A stretch of DNA of 64,000 nt from Spirochaetia bacterium (GTDB lineage Bacteria; Spirochaetota; Spirochaetia; Treponematales; Treponemataceae). The notes beneath the pieces are model-generated. The model was given only the letters and a program-made list of their open reading frames with translations. It searched no databases and was not told the origin of the DNA. This document shows, piece after piece, positions 26,814-35,212 of this stretch (position 1 is its first letter; every line of letters begins with the position of its first letter). The translations under genes and the position numbers were made by a program. The stretch spans positions 27,071 to 91,070 of the forward strand of contig CAAGBC010000046.1 of the NCBI GenBank assembly GCA_900767955.1, written 5' to 3'.

Positions 26814-27653
26814 CTATCCCTTTACAGCTCCAGCTGCAATACCTTTTATAATATACTTCTGCAATGATAGATAGAAAAGAATAATCGGAATAGAAGAAAT
26901 AGTTAAAGAGGCACACATAGGACCATAATCTTTCATAAACTGACCATTAAATCTCATCTGTGCAAGCTGAATAGTTCCTTGTTTTGCAACAATCATTGGT
27001 AACAAGTAGTCATTCCAAATCCAAAGAGCATCAATAACAGCAATAGTAGCAATAATAGTTTTAATAAGAGGAAAGACGATTCTAAAGAAAATATAAAAAC
27101 GACCAGCACCGTCAATCGCTGCAGATTCTTCTAGTTCCTTTGGAACACTTTTAATAAATCCATGGAACATAAAAATTGCCGTAGGACAACCTAATCCCCA
27201 GTACATAGGAATCAATCCAGGAACACTCATAAGATGCAAGTCTGCTGCAAGAACTCCAAGAGGAACCATAATAATCTGAAAAGGAATAACAAGATAAAAT
27301 GCAAAAAATCCATATAAAATCCAAGAAATTTTTGTATTAGATCTTGCAAGACCATAAGCACACATTGCAGAAAAAAGAATAATTCCACCAGTTCCAAGGA
27401 CTGTAACAAGTAAAGTATTCAAAAAAACCTTAGGAAAATTCATTTCCGCCCAAGCCTGAACATAATTACCAAAGAAAGGTTTTAATGGCAACCCAGTTGG
27501 ATTTACAATAATATCAGCATTAGGTCTGAATGAGTTTATAACAACAAACAACATTGGATATATAAAGAAAATTGCACAAACTGCAATAATAATAGTAGTT
27601 GCAACTTTCCAAACTGATGAATCATTTTTATACCAAAACTTTAAACTTCTCAT
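26814..27653 (-). CDS. carbohydrate ABC transporter permease (MalG type)
   Basis: 279 aa, six membrane helices. The EAA loop reads ESAAIDGAGRFYIFFRIVFP, near residue 190. Overlaps the other permease by 4 bp. The ATPase subunit is not in the window, so a shared MsmK/MalK-like ATPase elsewhere is likely. Confidence 0.92.
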   Translation of the reverse strand: MRSLKFWYKNDSSVWKVATTIIIAVCAIFFIYPMLFVVINSFRPNADIIVNPTGLPLKPFFGNYVQAWAEMNFPKVFLNTLLVTVLGTGGIILFSAMCAYGLARSNTKISWILYGFFAFYLVIPFQIIMVPLGVLAADLHLMSVPGLIPMYWGLGCPTAIFMFHGFIKSVPKELEESAAIDGAGRFYIFFRIVFPLIKTIIATIAVIDALWIWNDYLLPMIVAKQGTIQLAQMRFNGQFMKDYGPMCASLTISSIPIILFYLSLQKYIIKGIAAGAVKG

Positions 27654-29221
27654 GCTTCTACCTCTTTTCGTTTCATAGTAAACAATTGGATACCAGTTAC
27701 AAGAACAATAACTACAAATAATACCATAGCCTTTGCAGTAGCAAGACCAGCCTGTTTCAACGAGAAGGCATCAAAATAAATATCCATAACAAAAGGAACA
27801 GTTCCTGTTGCATAACCAGTAGAACCAATCATTGCATAAATCAAGTCAAAACTCTTTAGAGCATTTGCAATCGACAAGAACAAAGAAATAGTTAATGAAG
27901 GAATCATCAATGGTAATGTTACATATCTAAAACGCTGCCAACCAGTTGCACCGTCAATTTTTGCAGCTTCAATTACATCAACAGGAATATTCTGCAATCC
28001 AGCAAGATAAACAATCATGTAATATCCACAACCTTGCCAAACAGCAACTAAAACCAAAAGCCAAGGAGTTTTTGCAGAATCAGAAATCCATTGTTCAATT
28101 CCAGTTACAGCAGGCAAAAGCTGAACAAATAACATTGACCAAATCAAAGCAACAATAATCATAGAAAGAACATTTGGTAAGAAAAATATTGTTCTAAAAA
28201 TCTTTTGACCTTTTATTCCAGAATCAAGAGCCAATGCTAAACAGAATGCAACAAAGTTTATACCAATAACAGAAAAGAATGCAAAAAATAAGGTAAAACC
28301 AATAACACCCATATTTCTGTTTTTTACAACCCAAGCTTCTGATAATACATTTTTTAATTCTGCAACTCTAAATAATTCAGTAACAACAGAATTTACAACT
28401 TTTGCAGATTGTTCAGAAAGGTTATTACTAGTTATAAACAATTTTGTTTTTTCATAAGCAATACTATTTTGTTTTAACAAAGCTAAAGATTTTATAGAAG
28501 TAACAAAATTATCAATTTCTTTTTCTGTAACTTCGTGAGTATTTACATTTTCAGGTAATTCCCACAAAGGTGTTACAATATCAAATTCATCATAATCACT
28601 ATTCAATTTATATTTTTGAGTTTTTTCATTATAAATGTAAGCATTTTTTATAAGATTTTCACCTGCAACATTTATTCTTGATTTTGCACTCTTCAATATT
28701 TCTTTTTCAAATTCTTTTTTTGAAATATAAGTAGGAAGATTTGAAGATTTTGTAAATTTATTTAAATAAGTTGTTTTAGGATAAAAATCATCACCGACTT
28801 TTCCTGTAAAAATTTTCTTATAATTTTCTAATCCAACAAATTTATTTCGTTCAGGTTCGTATCCAGTCTTTTTTATAATTCTTTCAAGTTTTCGACGCTC
28901 ACGACCTTTTACAGAAGTTCTTTTGTAACAATTATCAGATTTATCATAACTATAAATTCCATTTACATAGTTACCATTTTCATCTTTTTCACCAATTACA
29001 TATTTTAAATCAGCTTCATTTTTTATTTTAGATAGAATTTTTGATTCAAATTCACTTTTTTCAAGAATAATAGGTGTTTTTGGAGTAAGCCCATCCCAGT
29101 TTGTTAAAGATATACCTATTCCTCTTGTAAACGGTGTTATACAGAAAATAGAATATAAAACCAAACATGGAAGTATAAAAGCCGTAAAATAAAATGCCTT
29201 TTTAGACTTTGATTCTACCAT
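27650..29221 (-). CDS. carbohydrate ABC transporter permease (MalF type) with large extracytoplasmic insertion
   Basis: 523 aa, against roughly 300 for most sugar permeases. Helix 1 (about residues 8-28) is followed by some 270 residues of soluble, Lys- and Asn-rich sequence before helix 2 (about 308). The C-terminal permease core is normal, with EAAKIDGATGWQRFRYVTLP as the EAA loop. The position of the insertion matches the periplasmic P2 loop of MalF, which contacts the binding protein, but the sequence here is different and longer. Confidence 0.9.
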   Translation of the reverse strand: MVESKSKKAFYFTAFILPCLVLYSIFCITPFTRGIGISLTNWDGLTPKTPIILEKSEFESKILSKIKNEADLKYVIGEKDENGNYVNGIYSYDKSDNCYKRTSVKGRERRKLERIIKKTGYEPERNKFVGLENYKKIFTGKVGDDFYPKTTYLNKFTKSSNLPTYISKKEFEKEILKSAKSRINVAGENLIKNAYIYNEKTQKYKLNSDYDEFDIVTPLWELPENVNTHEVTEKEIDNFVTSIKSLALLKQNSIAYEKTKLFITSNNLSEQSAKVVNSVVTELFRVAELKNVLSEAWVVKNRNMGVIGFTLFFAFFSVIGINFVAFCLALALDSGIKGQKIFRTIFFLPNVLSMIIVALIWSMLFVQLLPAVTGIEQWISDSAKTPWLLVLVAVWQGCGYYMIVYLAGLQNIPVDVIEAAKIDGATGWQRFRYVTLPLMIPSLTISLFLSIANALKSFDLIYAMIGSTGYATGTVPFVMDIYFDAFSLKQAGLATAKAMVLFVVIVLVTGIQLFTMKRKEVEA

Positions 29222-29237
29222 ATATTAATTTCTCCGT

Positions 29238-29280
29238 AAAAAAAAAAAATGCCCGCAGAAGATAAACAACTACGGGCTTA
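29238..29280 (-). terminator. intra-operon terminator/attenuator between binding protein and permeases
   Basis: Minus strand hairpin, arms GCCCGTAG / CTGCGGGC (8 bp with one G-T), then more than ten T's. It would let the binding-protein mRNA accumulate above the permease mRNA. Confidence 0.85.
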
Positions 29281-29292
29281 TAAAATCAAATT

Positions 29293-30570
29293 TTATTTAT
29301 TAACAGAAGTTGCCCACTGATTATCAATGCCTTCGATAACAGCATTTGCTGAAGTCTTCTGCATCATGTACTGCTGAGCACCATTTTTACATGCATCTTC
29401 AAATACATCTGATGGATACTGTGAGAATGCCCAAGGCATAGAACCTTTAGCTTCTACAGAACTCATAAGGTCAACATAAGGTCCACCAAATTCTGATACA
29501 TCAACACCTTTGAATGGAGGAATAAGTTTATATTCACTCATCCAAAGAGCCTGACCTTCAGCAGATGTAAGCCAATTAACAAATTTAAGAGCAGCTTCCT
29601 GCTGGATTTTTGAAGACTGTGAAGAAACACCGAATGTTGAGTCTACGTCAGCATAGAATGTATTCATTGCAGCATCGTTATATACAGGGAATGGAATAAA
29701 TCCAGCGTTAAGGTTAGGATTAAGTTTTCTTGCATCAACATATGACCACAATCCCTGAACCATCATAGCAGCTTCACCTTTTGCGAATGACTGCTGCTGT
29801 TCTCCACCACCCATTTCTGCTGCATTGCTATTCATATTAGCTTTGTAGAAATCAAGAATGCTAAAGAGTTTTGCTGTGTCAACAACACCATAAGAAGAAG
29901 TTCCTGCATTCATATCAGCGATGAATTTTTCAGGATTAACACCTTTTTCTTTTAATAAAGATGTGTGAACCATAGTAATAAAGTGACCTACAGACCAGTT
30001 TTCTTTAAGAAGAGCTGCAAATGGAACAATATCATTTTCTGTAAGAACACGACAAACTTTTTCAAGTTCACGATATGTTGTAGGAGCTTTAAGTCCTAGT
30101 TTTTCAAAAATATCTTTGTTATAGATAATACCAATACCAGCATAATCCATTGGAAGAGCATACTGTTTGTCATTCCATGTTACAGCAGGTAAAGAACTTG
30201 GAAGAACGTTTTTAATTCCTTCTTCATTTGAAAGATCTAACAAATAACCTTTTGAAGCATATTCACGAATGCGTGAGTATGACTGCATCTGTAACAAATC
30301 AGGCAAATCACCCTGAGCAGCACGAGCTGACATAGCAGCATCTGCATCATTAGGAATAATTAACATATCAATAGTAATTCCAGGATTTGCTTTTTCAAAT
30401 GCCTTTACTATATTTTTCAAACCTTCCTGATTTTCCTGCTTGTAATAGTACATTTCAAGTTTAATGCTATCACCACTTGCAGCAGCAGGAGCATTTTCTT
30501 TTTTTGTACAACCAATAAAAGTAGTAGCAACAGCAGCAACTACCAAAATAGATGCGATTATCTTTTTCAT
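29293..30570 (-). CDS. sugar ABC transporter solute-binding lipoprotein
   Basis: 425 aa. The signal peptide ends in the lipobox TFIGC, so it is lipid-anchored on the cytoplasmic membrane (or exported further, as some spirochaete lipoproteins are). The rest is a cluster B (family 1) binding protein, with the usual LEMYYYKQENQEG and PDLLQM segments. Start 30570 is fixed by GGAGG upstream. Genes downstream identify the cargo as an alpha-glucoside or oligosaccharide. Confidence 0.93.
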   Translation of the reverse strand: MKKIIASILVVAAVATTFIGCTKKENAPAAASGDSIKLEMYYYKQENQEGLKNIVKAFEKANPGITIDMLIIPNDADAAMSARAAQGDLPDLLQMQSYSRIREYASKGYLLDLSNEEGIKNVLPSSLPAVTWNDKQYALPMDYAGIGIIYNKDIFEKLGLKAPTTYRELEKVCRVLTENDIVPFAALLKENWSVGHFITMVHTSLLKEKGVNPEKFIADMNAGTSSYGVVDTAKLFSILDFYKANMNSNAAEMGGGEQQQSFAKGEAAMMVQGLWSYVDARKLNPNLNAGFIPFPVYNDAAMNTFYADVDSTFGVSSQSSKIQQEAALKFVNWLTSAEGQALWMSEYKLIPPFKGVDVSEFGGPYVDLMSSVEAKGSMPWAFSQYPSDVFEDACKNGAQQYMMQKTSANAVIEGIDNQWATSVNK

Positions 30571-30626
30571 TTTTCCTCCATAAAAAGACAACTTTTTTGA
30601 TTTACACAAACCAAGTGTATACATTT

Positions 30627-30654
30627 ATTCTAAAACAAAATGCAAATTTGTCAA
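30627..30654 (-). promoter_or_regulatory. promoter of the sugar import operon
   Basis: Minus strand: -35 TTGACA (30649-30654), 16-bp spacer, -10 TAGAAT (30627-30632). The leader is about 50 nt and carries a GGAGG site. Confidence 0.7.
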
Positions 30655-30737
30655 ACAAATTTAAGTTATTATAAAAAAATTCCGATAATGTTTTTTATTT
30701 TACAAAATTAAAACTTAGCAATAGAAAACAAAATCCG

Positions 30738-30779
30738 CAAAAAAAATGCCCTACAAACTGTTTCCAATTCATAGGGCAA
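30738..30779 (-). terminator. terminator of pnp
   Basis: Minus strand hairpin with a 14-bp stem (starting TGCCCTA, ending TAGGGCA, several G-T pairs), a GAAA tetraloop and eight T's. Confidence 0.92.
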
Positions 30780-30807
30780 TTCAAATATTTATAATTTAGA
30801 AATTAAA

Positions 30808-32901
30808 TTATTTATCTTCTAAAGCGTCAACATAAGAAAGGTTTAATCTTCCCATTTTGTCAACTTCAAGAAGTTTTACAGGAATTACCTGACCTTCTTT
30901 TAGAACATCAGTTACTTTTTCAACTCTCTGGCGTGAAAGTTTAGAAATATGACACAAACCTTCTTTTCCAGGAAGAATTTCAACAAAAGCACCAAAATCC
31001 ATAATGCGTTTAACAGTACCTTGATAAATTGTTCCAACTTCTGGATCTTCAGTCATACCTTTTACAGCTTTTTTAGCTTCTTCAGCAGCGATTCCTGTTT
31101 TTCCGTAAATTGTAACAGTTCCGTCATCTTCAGTATTAATAGTAACACCATACTGAGCACAAAGAGCTTTAACATTCTTTCCACCAGGTCCAATCAAAGC
31201 ACCAATTTTATCTACAGGAATTTTTGTAGTAATAATCTGAGGTGCACGAGGACTTAATGGAGCAGGTTTATTGATACATTCTTCCATTTTGCTAAGAATA
31301 TGCATACGACCTTCTTTAGCTTGTTCCAAAGCCTTCTGCATAATTTCTGTAGTAACACCAGGAATTTTAATATCCATCTGGAAACCAGTAATACCATCAC
31401 GAGTTCCAGCTACTTTAAAGTCCATATCGCCAAGATGATCTTCTTCACCAAGAATATCACTTAAAATAGAATAACGGTCGTAATGTTCACCTTCAGTGAT
31501 AAGACCCATAGCAATACCAGCAACCATTTTTTTCATAGGAACACCAGCTGCCAACATACACAAAGTTCCACCACAAGTAGAAGCCTGTGAAGAAGAACCG
31601 TTAGATTCCATAATTTCAGAAACAACACGAACTGTATAAGGGAAATCTTCACGACTTGGAACCATTGGTTCAAGAGAACGGCGAGCCAAGTTTCCGTGAC
31701 CAATTTCACGACGACCAGTTGTTAAACGACCTGTTTCACCAACAGAATATGGTGGGAAGTTGTAGTGAAGAATAAAATGTTCACTTCTGTCGCCATCAAT
31801 ATCGTCATAAGTTTGTTCATCCATTGCAGTTCCAAGAGTACAAACAGCCAAAGACTGAGTTTCACCACGAGTAAACAAAGCAGATCCATGTGGATATGGA
31901 AGAACATTAATTTCACAAGTAATAGGACGAATTTCTGTAGTCTTACGACCGTCAATACGAACACCTTCATCAAGAATTGATTTACGAAGAAGTTTATATT
32001 GAATATCATCCATCAAAGCGTGGAACAATTTCATCTGAATTGGATCTTCAAGCTGTTCAGCATATTTTTCAGCCAAATCTTTCTGAACCTGAGAAATTGC
32101 TCTACCGCGATTATCTTTTCCGTTCTGGAAACAAGCTGCTTTAAGTAAAGGAGTAGCTTCAGCTTCAATAGCTTCTGCATTTTCCAAAGTAACATCAAGT
32201 GGATTCAAAGGAAGTTTTTCTTTACCGCATTTTTTAGCAAGTTCTTCCTGAAGCAAACACATCTGAGTAATAAATTCCTGAGCTTTAGCCAAAGCACCAA
32301 GCATTACTTCTTCAGAAACTTCGTTTGCGCCACCTTCAACCATTGTAAATCCGTCTTTAGTACCAGCAACAACGATTTCAAGTTCAGATTCTTCAATCTG
32401 TTTAAAAGTTGGATTTACAATATATTCGCCATTAATATAACCAATACGAGCTGCAGCAACAGGACCGTGGAATGGAATATCAGAAATTGATGTAGCTGCA
32501 GAAGCTGCAATTACAGCAAGAATATCCTGAGTGTGAATTCCATCAGCACTAACACAAGTTGGAACAATCTGAAGTTCATGACCAAAAGAAGGTTCAAACA
32601 AAGGACGCATAGGACGGTCAATAAGACGGCTAACCAAAATTTCTTTATCTTTTGGACGACCTTCGCGTTTTACAAAACCACCAGGAATTTTACCTGCTGC
32701 ATAAAATTTTTCGTTGTACTCAACAGTTACAGGTACAAAATCTTGACCTTCTGTAACACTAGAAGAAGCACAAATTGTAGCAATAACAGCTGCTCCGCCC
32801 CACTGAGCATAAACACAACCGTTAGCCTGTTTACCGATTTTTCCTGTTTCAAGAATAAGTTCGGCATCACCAAGTTGGCAAGAAACTCTTTCTACTGACA
32901 T
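30808..32901 (-). CDS. pnp: polyribonucleotide nucleotidyltransferase
   Basis: 697 aa. Phosphorolytic 3'-5' exoribonuclease: two RNase PH domains (about 10-225 and 310-540), a KH domain with IGPGGKN (about 560) and an S1 domain at the C-terminus (GTIYQGTVKRIMDFGAFVEI). GETQSL and the SNGSSSQAS phosphate-site segment are intact. Start supported by GAGGAAAAA. Single-gene unit with strong terminator. Confidence 0.97.
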   Translation of the reverse strand: MSVERVSCQLGDAELILETGKIGKQANGCVYAQWGGAAVIATICASSSVTEGQDFVPVTVEYNEKFYAAGKIPGGFVKREGRPKDKEILVSRLIDRPMRPLFEPSFGHELQIVPTCVSADGIHTQDILAVIAASAATSISDIPFHGPVAAARIGYINGEYIVNPTFKQIEESELEIVVAGTKDGFTMVEGGANEVSEEVMLGALAKAQEFITQMCLLQEELAKKCGKEKLPLNPLDVTLENAEAIEAEATPLLKAACFQNGKDNRGRAISQVQKDLAEKYAEQLEDPIQMKLFHALMDDIQYKLLRKSILDEGVRIDGRKTTEIRPITCEINVLPYPHGSALFTRGETQSLAVCTLGTAMDEQTYDDIDGDRSEHFILHYNFPPYSVGETGRLTTGRREIGHGNLARRSLEPMVPSREDFPYTVRVVSEIMESNGSSSQASTCGGTLCMLAAGVPMKKMVAGIAMGLITEGEHYDRYSILSDILGEEDHLGDMDFKVAGTRDGITGFQMDIKIPGVTTEIMQKALEQAKEGRMHILSKMEECINKPAPLSPRAPQIITTKIPVDKIGALIGPGGKNVKALCAQYGVTINTEDDGTVTIYGKTGIAAEEAKKAVKGMTEDPEVGTIYQGTVKRIMDFGAFVEILPGKEGLCHISKLSRQRVEKVTDVLKEGQVIPVKLLEVDKMGRLNLSYVDALEDK

Positions 32902-32984
32902 TTTTTCCTCACTATGTCTTATAAAATTTTTAGTGTTTAAGAATTTTTACCACAGATTCACATAAATAAACACAAAACTTAAAA

Positions 32985-33086
32985 GGGCGCCTGCCCTACG
33001 CTCCAAAGTCCTCACACACAAAGTGTGCTCCGGTCTTTTGCGCTACCCCTCTAACGGGCCTCAATCGCCGGCCCGTAACGCCCGCT
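32985..33086. repeat. GC-rich structured element in an AT-rich spacer
   Basis: About 100 bp strikingly richer in G+C than its surroundings. Ends GGGCG and CGCCC can pair and enclose three smaller hairpins: GGGC/GCCC at the left, CACAC-aaa-GTGTG in the middle and CGGGCC/GGCCCG at the right. No ORF fits. It looks like a dispersed structured repeat or small RNA. The rest of the 32902-33251 spacer (flanks of this element) is AT-rich with no gene visible. Confidence 0.55.
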
Positions 33087-33251
33087 AAATCATGCTCATT
33101 TATGTGTACCCGTGTGTTAAAAAATTCAAAAACACAATACACAAAATACATTCGTGCGTGAATTAATATATTTTATTACATACTTTTCAAATAATCAATG
33201 GATTAAAATTGCCAGATACAGAAAAAAGATTATTTATATAGAAGAAAAAAA

Positions 33252-34421
33252 TCACTTTTCTTTTGATAAATTCTTTTTATAAAGTCTTTCAGTCATTAAA
33301 AACATCAAAATTAAAACTGCAAATAAAATTACAGGAAATAATTTTGGAGTAACATTATCTACAAAAAAGCCCACAACAGGAGGCATAAAAGTTGAACCAA
33401 CATAAGCGGCTGCCATTTGTTTTCCCATAATAGATTGCGAAACAGCTTTTCCAAAATTATCTGGCGTTGAATGTAACATACTTGGATAAATTGGAGCACA
33501 ACCTAAACCAATCATAAAAAATCCAATAGGCAAAATCAAATTTGAAAAAGGCATCACAACAATTATAATTCCACAAAGCAAAACAAATTGCCCAAAACGA
33601 ACCATATTTTTTGCAGAAAGTTTCATTGTAATAAAACCACTAAGAAGTCTTCCAAAAGTAATTCCAAAATAAAATAACGAAATCCATTTTGCAGCAATTT
33701 CAGGTTCCACTTGTTTTTGCAGAACCATAAAACTAGCTCCCCATAATCCAGTAGATAATTCCAAACCGCAATAACAAAAAAATCCAATCAAAGCACACTT
33801 TGCTTTAGGCAATTTTAATAATTCAATTAATGAAATATTTTTATAATTTTCTTTATTTTCATTATTAGAAGAATCAAATTTTTTCCATAAAAAAAGACTA
33901 CAAAAAAGAATAACCGATAAACCAAATTGCAAAAAACTTACAATTTCATATCCCAAAGTCCAATGCTTTCCGTTTATTAAACATTGTCCCATAATCACAG
34001 GCCCTAAAGAAGCCCCAACTCCCCAAAAACAATGAAGCCAACTCATATGGTGAGCTTTATAGTGCAAAGCAACAAAATTATTTAACGCTGCATCTACAGA
34101 ACCAGCCCCTAATCCATAAGGAATACTAAATAAACAAAGCATCCAAAAATGTGAAGAAACAGAAAACCCAAAAAGAGCAAAAGCAGTCATTGCAACACTT
34201 ATAGCAGTTACTAATCCAGTTCCAAATTTTCTGATAACCTTATCACTAAAAAAACTAGAAATAATAGTTCCAATTGTAATAATCATAGAAACAATTCCAG
34301 CATAAGAAACAGGAACATTTAACTCTTCATGAATAATCGGCCACCCAGAACCAAGCAATGCATCAGGCAACCCCAAACTAATAAAAGAAATATAAATAAT
34401 CGCAAGTAGAAGTCCAAACAT
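33252..34421 (-). CDS. major facilitator superfamily transporter
   Basis: 389 aa with 12 predicted membrane helices. The segment DALLGSGWPIIHEELNVP after helix 1 and the FGRLLSGF loop resemble the fucose/galactose-permease-like MFS branch. Substrate not predictable. The start is immediately preceded by a promoter with no leader. Confidence 0.85.
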   Translation of the reverse strand: MFGLLLAIIYISFISLGLPDALLGSGWPIIHEELNVPVSYAGIVSMIITIGTIISSFFSDKVIRKFGTGLVTAISVAMTAFALFGFSVSSHFWMLCLFSIPYGLGAGSVDAALNNFVALHYKAHHMSWLHCFWGVGASLGPVIMGQCLINGKHWTLGYEIVSFLQFGLSVILFCSLFLWKKFDSSNNENKENYKNISLIELLKLPKAKCALIGFFCYCGLELSTGLWGASFMVLQKQVEPEIAAKWISLFYFGITFGRLLSGFITMKLSAKNMVRFGQFVLLCGIIIVVMPFSNLILPIGFFMIGLGCAPIYPSMLHSTPDNFGKAVSQSIMGKQMAAAYVGSTFMPPVVGFFVDNVTPKLFPVILFAVLILMFLMTERLYKKNLSKEK

Positions 34422-34428
34422 AATGGAG

Positions 34429-34457
34429 AATATAACTTAAATGAAGGAATAATACAA
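34429..34457 (-). promoter_or_regulatory. promoter of the MFS gene, leaderless arrangement
   Basis: Minus strand: -35 TTGTAT (34452-34457), 17-bp spacer, -10 TATATT (34429-34434). +1 at 34422, one base before the ATG at 34421. Confidence 0.6.
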
Positions 34458-34480
34458 TGTAAAGAATAGCAAAGAGAAAA

Positions 34481-35212
34481 TTAACATTTTTTAAAGACAA
34501 CAGAATTATTAAATTGCCCTTTAAACATTCCTGAGATGGTATTTTCACTAACAATTCCATCAAAATTTTCTGATACTTGTATTACATAGCGAATTGGTTT
34601 TATAGAATTACCAGAAAAATCTAATTCTGAAGCAGGTGGATGTAAATCGGAATCCACCATATGTAAATGCAACTCATTACCAGATAATGTTCCTTCATAA
34701 AACTCAGTTGAATAACCACCATTTGAAAAAGTTGTTTTAACAGATGCTTTTACATTATCGTTTTGAATATTTTCTATTATCAAATACTGAGTCATATATG
34801 AATTTCTATGAATATAATATCCAAGAAGTTTTGTTTTTTCTTCTAGTTGTTTTATTGATTTTTGTTCTTCCGTTTCAATTCCATTAATTAAACATGACAA
34901 ATTAGGCTTTATAAAATCCTCTGATAATTCACCAGCTTTTAATTTTTTTGTCTGCAAAATTGATGCCATTCTGTCTGATGAAATTGAAACAGTTTTTTCT
35001 TCTATAATGCTTTCTTCTTTTTCAATTGAAACAACTTCTTCTTGTTGAATTTTACTTCCACATTCGGAACAAAAAACATCCCCTAGCTCAAGAGGACTTC
35101 CACATTCTATGCAATACTTTGGGAAAACTTGCATTTTTGAAGAAGTAATTTCTTTTGTCTTTGATTCTGATAGCTGAACTTTTTTATTTTCTGAATCGGC
35201 AAATTTCATCAT
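34481..35212 (-). CDS. zinc-ribbon protein with C-terminal beta domain, last gene of the AAA+ island operon
   Basis: 243 aa. A zinc ribbon (CIECGSPLELGDVFCSECGS, about residues 34-53) is followed by an acidic linker and a C-terminal region of about 90 residues with alternating beta strands (SVKTTFSNGGYSTEFYEG, LHLHMVDSDLHPPASELDF) that could be a small lipocalin-like or ligand-binding barrel. Its start overlaps the stop of the triple ATPase by 4 bp, so translation is coupled. The ribbon resembles the one at the N-terminus of that ATPase, suggesting both bind the same partner or each other. No known family. Confidence 0.65.
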   Translation of the reverse strand: MMKFADSENKKVQLSESKTKEITSSKMQVFPKYCIECGSPLELGDVFCSECGSKIQQEEVVSIEKEESIIEEKTVSISSDRMASILQTKKLKAGELSEDFIKPNLSCLINGIETEEQKSIKQLEEKTKLLGYYIHRNSYMTQYLIIENIQNDNVKASVKTTFSNGGYSTEFYEGTLSGNELHLHMVDSDLHPPASELDFSGNSIKPIRYVIQVSENFDGIVSENTISGMFKGQFNNSVVFKKC

